From an uncultured Coriobacteriia bacterium (lineage in GTDB: Bacteria > Actinomycetota > Coriobacteriia > Coriobacteriales > QAMH01): DNA of 18,231 nt. Positions 13,497-18,231 of this stretch are shown here, in pieces. Under the pieces are notes generated by a model, which worked only from the letters and a program-made list of their open reading frames with translations, was not told where the DNA came from and did no database searches. The translations under genes were made by a program, and so were the position numbers. The stretch's first letter is position 1, and every line of letters begins with the position of its first letter. The stretch spans positions 1-18,231 of the forward strand of contig CABSKV010000024.1 in assembly GCA_902478425.1 (NCBI GenBank), read 5' to 3'.

Positions 13497-14066
13497 ATGG
13501 CCCACGAACTCACACCGCAGGACATCAAGGACATCCGCGCCAAGTACGGCCTCTCGCAACGCTCGTTCGCTCGTTTGCTCGGTCTGGGGGAGGCAAGCCT
13601 CGCGCGCTACGAGAAGGGCCAGAAGCCCTCTCGCGCTAACGCCAACCTCATCCGTGCCGCCCGCTTGCCGCGCTTCGTCATGGATTGCCTCGACCGTGAC
13701 GGCAAGGAGCTTTCCGAGAAGGAACGTCATGGCGTCGAGGAAATCGTCTATGCAGAGGTCTACTTTGGCGAGGGAGATGAAGATATGGACATGACGGAGA
13801 TCTACCACATCACGCTCACGCAAGAGGTGCTTACGGAGAAAGCAGCCGAGATTCTGGCCAAGCTATTCACGTTGAGATCAACTGCGCGAAAGCAGGGCGA
13901 CGCAATGCGCGAAATGGTGTTTTCCGACATCATCAATCAGATCGCGTTGCTCAAGCCTACTATTGTCAGTTCCGAAAACTCCAACAAGAACAAACTGGCA
14001 GAGATCAAGGGCCAGCTCGACGCATTCGATAAACTCGCAGACCGCTATATCCCGCTGGCGGCCTGA
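13497..14066 (+). CDS. XRE-type HTH antitoxin of a zeta-type toxin-antitoxin pair
   Basis: 189 residues. Residues about 6-45 form an XRE/MqsA-like helix-turn-helix (LTPQDIKDIRAKYGLSQRSF, then GEASLARYEKG). The middle (about 60-100) is charged and acidic, and the C-terminal 85 residues look helical. The stop codon is 1 nt before the toxin start, so the two are co-translated. In PezA-type antitoxins the N-terminal HTH autoregulates the operon and the helical part covers the toxin's ATP site. This protein is longer than pneumococcal PezA (about 158), so the toxin-binding region may differ. The antitoxin role rests on the neighbour and the HTH; it could otherwise be a plain repressor. Confidence 0.8.
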   Translation: MAHELTPQDIKDIRAKYGLSQRSFARLLGLGEASLARYEKGQKPSRANANLIRAARLPRFVMDCLDRDGKELSEKERHGVEEIVYAEVYFGEGDEDMDMTEIYHITLTQEVLTEKAAEILAKLFTLRSTARKQGDAMREMVFSDIINQIALLKPTIVSSENSNKNKLAEIKGQLDAFDKLADRYIPLAA

Positions 14067-14067
14067 C

Positions 14068-14841
14068 ATGGGTAACTATCTTGCGGAGTATTCCGAAGAA
14101 GAGTTTTCCGAAAAGCTGATTGGCCAGCTCGAGACGATGGTGGCACCTGCTTGTCTGTCGCCGCACGATAGACCTCAGGCAGTTTTGCTCGGAGGCCAAA
14201 GCGGGGCAGGCAAGACCACTCTTCACCACGTGTTTCTCGAGATGTTCAAAAAGGATGTCATCGTCGTCAACGGCGACGAATATCGAAAGCTCCATCCGCG
14301 CTTCTTTGCTTTGCAAAGCGCCTATGGCGATAAAGCCGTCGATTACACGGCGCAGTGGGCAGGCAAGATGGTGGAAGCCATCGTTGAGGCGCTTTCCTCG
14401 GCCGGCTATAACCTCGTCATCGAAGGTACGCTACGCACGTCTCAGGTGCCTCTCGCAACCGCCACGCTCCTGCGCGAGCGCGGCTACGATGTCTCGCTTG
14501 CCCTCATGGCGGTCAAGCCGGAGATATCGCTCGTCTCCTGTCAGCTCCGCTACGAGCAAATGCGTCTTGCCGGCACCACGCCCCGCGCAACCGATCCGGC
14601 CCATCATCGCAAGATCGTCGACCAGATCGTGTGCAATCTCGCCGTACTCGAGGATTCGGGCATGTTCGATCAAATATACCTCTACAACCGCAGCCGCGAG
14701 CGTCTCTATCCGCAAGAGGGACTTGCCATGGCGGCAAGCCAAGCGCTCGAGGAGGCGCTTTTCGGGGGCTGGTCCGAGGAGGAGCTGAAGCACTACGCTT
14801 CGCTCAAGGCTGAGCTCGAGAGGCTTCAGCGCAGGAGTTAA
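14068..14841 (+). CDS. Zeta/PezT-family toxin kinase
   Basis: 257 residues from ATG 14068; an upstream in-frame start at 13963 lies inside the antitoxin gene and is rejected. The Walker A loop is GGQSGAGKTT (K49). NGDEYRKLHP carries D70, E103 follows in the next helix, IEGTLRT gives T121 and R123, then R161 and R173. These align at a nearly constant offset of 3 with the pSM19035 zeta residues K46, D67, E100, T118, R120, R158 and R171, so the active site looks intact. Zeta toxins phosphorylate UDP-N-acetylglucosamine and so block cell-wall synthesis in the cytoplasm. The upstream HTH protein should neutralise it. Family and pairing are well supported; actual toxicity is inferred. Confidence 0.9.
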   Translation: MGNYLAEYSEEEFSEKLIGQLETMVAPACLSPHDRPQAVLLGGQSGAGKTTLHHVFLEMFKKDVIVVNGDEYRKLHPRFFALQSAYGDKAVDYTAQWAGKMVEAIVEALSSAGYNLVIEGTLRTSQVPLATATLLRERGYDVSLALMAVKPEISLVSCQLRYEQMRLAGTTPRATDPAHHRKIVDQIVCNLAVLEDSGMFDQIYLYNRSRERLYPQEGLAMAASQALEEALFGGWSEEELKHYASLKAELERLQRRS

Positions 14842-14885
14842 CGCGGGAATTTCGCCCTTGCGAGTTTTCCATGTCATATCTGGCA

Positions 14886-14891
14886 TATAAT
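14886..14891 (+). promoter_or_regulatory. -10 element of the thiC transcript
   Basis: A perfect TATAAT, with no strong -35 at 16-18 nt upstream. It would start transcription near 14898, right at the 5' edge of the TPP aptamer, which supports the call. Confidence 0.6.
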
Positions 14892-14898
14892 CCCGTGC

Positions 14899-14992
14899 CA
14901 TGTACCGGGGAGCTTGGGTGGTCCAGGCTGAGAGGGCGTATCGACGCCGACCCGACGAACCTGTATGGGTAATGCCTGCGAAGGGAGAGCAC
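14899..14992 (+). ncRNA. TPP riboswitch (THI element)
   Basis: Conserved blocks occur in order: GGGGAGC (14907-14913), GGCTGAGAG (14927-14934), a P3 stem GGCGT / ACGCC (14935-14939 with 14944-14948, loop ATCG), GACCCGACGAACCTG (14949-14963) and TGGGTAATGCCTGCGAAGGGA (14966-14986). The thiC ribosome site AGGGAG (14982-14987) is part of the last conserved block. There is no room for a terminator before ATG 14994. Thiamine pyrophosphate binding should therefore hide the ribosome site and repress translation of thiC. Confidence 0.95.
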
Positions 14993-14993
14993 C

Positions 14994-16319
14994 ATGGATG
15001 GCATGGGCAATCAGGTAACGCAAATCGACTATGCGCGCGCCGGTATCGTGACCGACCAGATGCGCGCCGTCGCCGCGAAGGAGGGTGTCTGCGCCGAGTC
15101 CGTGCGCGATGCGGTTGCTGTCGGACGCATCGCCATTCCGGCGAACATCCACCACGCCGCGCTCGATCCCGAGGGCGTGGGTTCGTGCTTGGACGGCGTA
15201 CCACTGCGCACCAAGGTCAACGTCAACCTCGGCATTTCGGGCGACCTGGCCGACGAGGAGGAGGAGCGGCGCAAGGTCGATGTCGCGCTCGAACTGGGCG
15301 CCGAGGCGATCATGGACCTCTCGAACTCGGGAAAGACGCGGGCGTTTCGCCGCGCGCTCATCGAGCGCTCGCCGGCGATGGTGGGCACGGTTCCCATGTA
15401 CGATGCCATCGGGTATCTGGAAAAGGCGCTCGTCGACATCACCCCGGACGATTTTCTCGAGGTCATTCGCGCACATGCCGAAGACGGTGTCGACTTCGTG
15501 ACGGTGCATGCGGGCATGAACCGCCGGGTCATCGACTCGTTCAAGGAGACGGGGCGTCTCACGAACATCGTCAGCCGGGGTGGTTCGCTGATCTTTGCCT
15601 GGATGGAGGCGACCGGCAACGAGAATCCGTTCTACGAGTTCTATGATGACGTGCTCGCCATCCTGCACGAGCATGACGTGACGATCTCCCTTGGCGATGC
15701 GATGCGTCCCGGCAGCATTTACGATGCAAGCGACGCCGCCCAGATCGCCGAGCTCATCGAAATCGGCAAGCTCACGCAACGCGCGTGGGATGCCGGCGTG
15801 CAGGTGATGATCGAGGGGCCGGGGCACATGGCGCTTGACGAGATCGCCGCCAACATGAAGATGGAGAAGCGCCTGTGCCATGGGGCGCCCTTCTACGTGC
15901 TGGGCCCGCTCGTGACCGATATCGCGCCCGGCTACGATCACATCACGGCGGCCATCGGCGGGGCCATCGCGGCTTCGAGCGGGGCGGATTTCCTCTGCTA
16001 CGTGACGCCTGCCGAGCATCTACGCCTACCGGACGCCAACGATGTGCGCGAAGGGCTTGTCGCCACCAAGATTGCCGCGCATGCCGCTGACATCGCCAAG
16101 GGAGTGTCCGGCGCGCGTGACCGGGACAATCGCATGAGTGACGCTCGCCGTCGCGTGTCATGGGGCGAGATGTTCGACCTTGCCCTCGACCCGCAGCGTG
16201 CCCGCGAGTTCTACGAGAGCGCCCCGCCCGTCACGGAGGGGACGTGCACGATGTGCGGCAAGATGTGCGCCATGAAGACCGTGAACGACCTCATGGACGG
16301 CTTGACGGTGAGCATCTGA
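14994..16319 (+). CDS. thiC: Phosphomethylpyrimidine synthase ThiC
   Basis: 441 residues, the shorter bacterial form without the long N-terminal domain. This radical-SAM enzyme rearranges aminoimidazole ribotide to hydroxymethylpyrimidine phosphate, the pyrimidine half of thiamine. Seen motifs: PANIHH (about 49), RTKVNVNLG (about 72), IMDLSNSG, VTVHAG, SRGGS, SLGDAMRPGS, MIEGPGHM, GPLVTDIAPGYDHI and, at the C-terminus, CTMCGKMCAMK, whose C418, C421 and C425 bind the [4Fe-4S] cluster. The spacing C-x2-C-x3-C differs from the C-x2-C-x4-C of E. coli ThiC; I believe it is shared with other short ThiC proteins. Expression should be controlled by the TPP riboswitch immediately upstream. No other thiamine gene lies next to it here. 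Confidence 0.97.
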   Translation: MDGMGNQVTQIDYARAGIVTDQMRAVAAKEGVCAESVRDAVAVGRIAIPANIHHAALDPEGVGSCLDGVPLRTKVNVNLGISGDLADEEEERRKVDVALELGAEAIMDLSNSGKTRAFRRALIERSPAMVGTVPMYDAIGYLEKALVDITPDDFLEVIRAHAEDGVDFVTVHAGMNRRVIDSFKETGRLTNIVSRGGSLIFAWMEATGNENPFYEFYDDVLAILHEHDVTISLGDAMRPGSIYDASDAAQIAELIEIGKLTQRAWDAGVQVMIEGPGHMALDEIAANMKMEKRLCHGAPFYVLGPLVTDIAPGYDHITAAIGGAIAASSGADFLCYVTPAEHLRLPDANDVREGLVATKIAAHAADIAKGVSGARDRDNRMSDARRRVSWGEMFDLALDPQRAREFYESAPPVTEGTCTMCGKMCAMKTVNDLMDGLTVSI

Positions 16320-16344
16320 CGAAGAGCATCAACCGTCGGCCCTT

Positions 16345-16363
16345 CGCGCGTCAATGCGCGTTG
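16345..16363 (+). terminator. Weak hairpin after thiC
   Basis: CGCGC (16345-16349) and GCGCG (16356-16360) flank a 6-nt loop and are followed by TTG. The stem is only 5 bp and the T-run poor, so termination is uncertain. A possible -10, TATCAT (16367-16372), follows for the next gene. Confidence 0.3.
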
Positions 16364-16427
16364 TAGTATCATGACCTCATACGCTATCGGCACGAATGCA
16401 GACGAAACGAGGTGAGGTGCTGAGCGC

Positions 16428-18231
16428 GTGGCCATGAAGAACGTCTTTCGTGTACTCAAGCGCGATATCCTGCGCCTTTTGAAGGTGCCGCCCGCCATGG
16501 TGGTCATTCTCGCCCTGCTCGTGCTGCCATCGCTCTATACCTGGTACAACGTCCTCGGCTTCTGGGATCCCTACGAGAGTACCGGGCATCTACACGTGTG
16601 CGTGGTGAACGAGGACGAGGGGGCCGATAGCGAACTCACGGGTCATATCGACGTCGGCGAGATGATCGTCGACGAGTTACACGGCAACGACCAGCTCGAC
16701 TGGCAGTTCGTCGACTATGACGAGGCCATGGACCAGGTCAAATCGGGGGAGAGCTACGCCGCCTTCGTCATCCCGTCCGACTTCTCGGCAAAACTCCTGA
16801 CGCTCACGACCGGCCATTTCGAGAAACCCGACATCGATTACTACGTGAACGAGAAGGTCGGGCCGATCGCGCCCAAGATCACCGATACCGGTGCCAACAC
16901 CCTTGACGCGACCGTGAACGCGACCTTCGTCGAGACGGTGAGCCTCAAGGCGACCGAGGCGTTAAATGCCGCTCTGGAACAATCCGATGAACGCGTGAGC
17001 AACGCGAAGTCGTTGGCTTCGATGAAGGTCGAGGAGGCCGAGGCCAAGCTCGAAAACGCGAGCGCCTCGATAGGCAACCTGGCCGATCAGGCCGAGCAGG
17101 CGAAGGGGAGGGCACAGAGCGCCAAGGCGTCCCTTGCCACCGCCCGCGATGCCATCGACAACGCATCCGGTGCGATGGATTCGGTATCCGATGCCGCCTC
17201 GACGTTGCAGAGCAGCTACATGGGGTTCGCGGCCGATACCGTGCCGCTCGTGACCGCGGCGATGAAGGATGCCGCGGACGCCTACGCCGAGGCGGCGCGG
17301 GCGATCTCCGAGCTTCCCGTGCAAAGCGACGAGGCGAAGGAGCTGCTTTCCCAGTTGCGCGCGTCGGCCGATGCCGCGACTGCCCAGGCGGACCTCTATG
17401 CAAAGATACTGGCCGATGACGTGGCGCCGGCGATCGGCGAGAGGCTGGGAGCCCTCGCAAGCGCGAGCTCCCAGGCGGCAGGCGCGATTGCGGGCCAGAA
17501 GATCGTCATCGCGCAGGCATCGGCGGTCATCGACGACATGGTCGCGACGCTGGATTCCGCGGCCGGCTCCCTCGGCAAGACCCAGGCGCTTCTGAGCAGC
17601 CTGATCGAGGAGATCGATCGCGTGCACACCGACGCGATGATGCTTGCGGGTTCCGACGTGCTCAAGAACCTCGTCGGCGAGGACGGGTTCGACGCGGAGA
17701 AGGTCGCGGAGTTCATCAGCGCGCCGACGCGTCTGGATACCGTGCAGCTCTACCCGGTCGACACCTACGGTGCGGCCATGGCACCGCTATTCATGAACCT
17801 CACCTTCTGGATTGGTGCCTTCATGCTGATGGTGGTACTGCGCCAGGAGGTCGATTCGAGCGGCATACGCAAGCTCACGCTCACGCAGCGCTATCTCGGG
17901 CGCTTCCTGCTCTATGCCTTGCTCGTGGTCTTGCAGGCCGTCGTCTGTTGCGCGGGCCTGCCCGTCATCGGCATGCACGTGGTCAACCTGCCGGCGCTGT
18001 TCTTCGCGTCAATCGTCGCGGCGCTGTCCTATCTCAGCATCATCTACGCGCTTTCGGTGACCTTGCAGCATCTGGGCAAGGGCATCTGCATCGTCCTCGT
18101 CTTCGTGCAGATACCGGCCGCGACTGGTCTGTACCCCATCGAGATGACGTCCCCGTTCTTCCAGGCGATCTACCCACTGTTTCCGTTCACCTACGGCATC
18201 AATGCGATGCGCGAGGCCATTTGCGGTTTCT
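16428..18231 (+). CDS. YhgE/Pip-family membrane protein, 3' end outside window
   Basis: About 601 residues are visible and the frame is still open at the window edge. The start is GTG 16428, 8 nt after GAGGTG; ATG 16434 is the alternative. A short basic N-terminus precedes one membrane helix (about 20-40, ending PSLYTWYNV), and the NEDEGADSELTG segment near residue 65 is typical of the YhgE/Pip N-terminal domain. An extracellular region of roughly 400 residues follows, rich in Ala, Ser, Glu and Lys and probably coiled-coil (about 175-430). The ABC-2-permease-like C-terminal domain begins near residue 455 with several helices and LFPFTYGINAMREAI. Relatives include lactococcal Pip (phage infection protein) and type VII-secretion-associated YueB. 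A transport or cell-surface role is inferred. Confidence 0.88.
   Translation, partial: MAMKNVFRVLKRDILRLLKVPPAMVVILALLVLPSLYTWYNVLGFWDPYESTGHLHVCVVNEDEGADSELTGHIDVGEMIVDELHGNDQLDWQFVDYDEAMDQVKSGESYAAFVIPSDFSAKLLTLTTGHFEKPDIDYYVNEKVGPIAPKITDTGANTLDATVNATFVETVSLKATEALNAALEQSDERVSNAKSLASMKVEEAEAKLENASASIGNLADQAEQAKGRAQSAKASLATARDAIDNASGAMDSVSDAASTLQSSYMGFAADTVPLVTAAMKDAADAYAEAARAISELPVQSDEAKELLSQLRASADAATAQADLYAKILADDVAPAIGERLGALASASSQAAGAIAGQKIVIAQASAVIDDMVATLDSAAGSLGKTQALLSSLIEEIDRVHTDAMMLAGSDVLKNLVGEDGFDAEKVAEFISAPTRLDTVQLYPVDTYGAAMAPLFMNLTFWIGAFMLMVVLRQEVDSSGIRKLTLTQRYLGRFLLYALLVVLQAVVCCAGLPVIGMHVVNLPALFFASIVAALSYLSIIYALSVTLQHLGKGICIVLVFVQIPAATGLYPIEMTSPFFQAIYPLFPFTYGINAMREAICGF

Noticed and set aside
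13963..14067. Upstream extension of the zeta toxin to 292 residues
   Set aside because: The extra 35 codons lie wholly inside the antitoxin gene, and the alignment of catalytic residues to zeta toxins fits a start at 14068.

Overview
The window is high-GC DNA from what looks like a gut actinobacterium of the class Coriobacteriia, most likely an Eggerthellaceae relative (Eggerthella, Gordonibacter, Slackia, Adlercreutzia and similar). The main reasons are a LuxR-type regulator fused to a many-pass membrane domain, which is a hallmark of that group, placed beside a molybdopterin oxidoreductase and an MFS carrier. The strong GC bias at third codon positions and the many small Ser-rich lipoproteins also fit. 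This assignment is inference from gene content; no rRNA or other phylogenetic marker is present.

Layout. Positions 1-3019 hold a terminator from an unseen upstream gene, a small lipoprotein, a zinc-ribbon protein, an L-fucose/L-arabinose-isomerase-fold protein and a small helical hypothetical protein. Positions 3028-9737 hold the most interesting block: an MFS transporter with an acidic tail, a membrane-embedded LuxR regulator, a perfect 40-bp inverted repeat, a soluble DMSO-reductase-family molybdoenzyme and an overlapping two-cluster ferredoxin-like subunit. The molybdoenzyme's C-terminal motifs place it in the acetylene hydratase / pyrogallol transhydroxylase / catechol dehydroxylase side of the family. 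I read the block as an inducible module: the carrier imports an aromatic or related compound, the regulator senses it, and the cytoplasmic enzyme plus Fe-S subunit reduce it. The substrate cannot be told from sequence.

Positions 9762-13302 hold an unrecognised 177-residue protein and two drug-efflux-type pumps arranged tail to tail: a MATE on the plus strand and a DHA3-type MFS on the minus strand. They are separated by a hairpin that shares its core with the 40-bp repeat. The DHA3 gene has a good promoter and a leader with tiny ORFs and alternative pairing, suggestive of translational attenuation.

Positions 13370-14841 hold a toxin-antitoxin operon: an XRE-type HTH antitoxin and a zeta/PezT-type toxin with every expected active-site residue in register. 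It sits behind an AT-rich promoter with three repeats spaced exactly 30 bp apart. Positions 14886-16319 hold a TPP riboswitch and thiC. From 16428 to the window end there is a truncated YhgE/Pip-family membrane protein.
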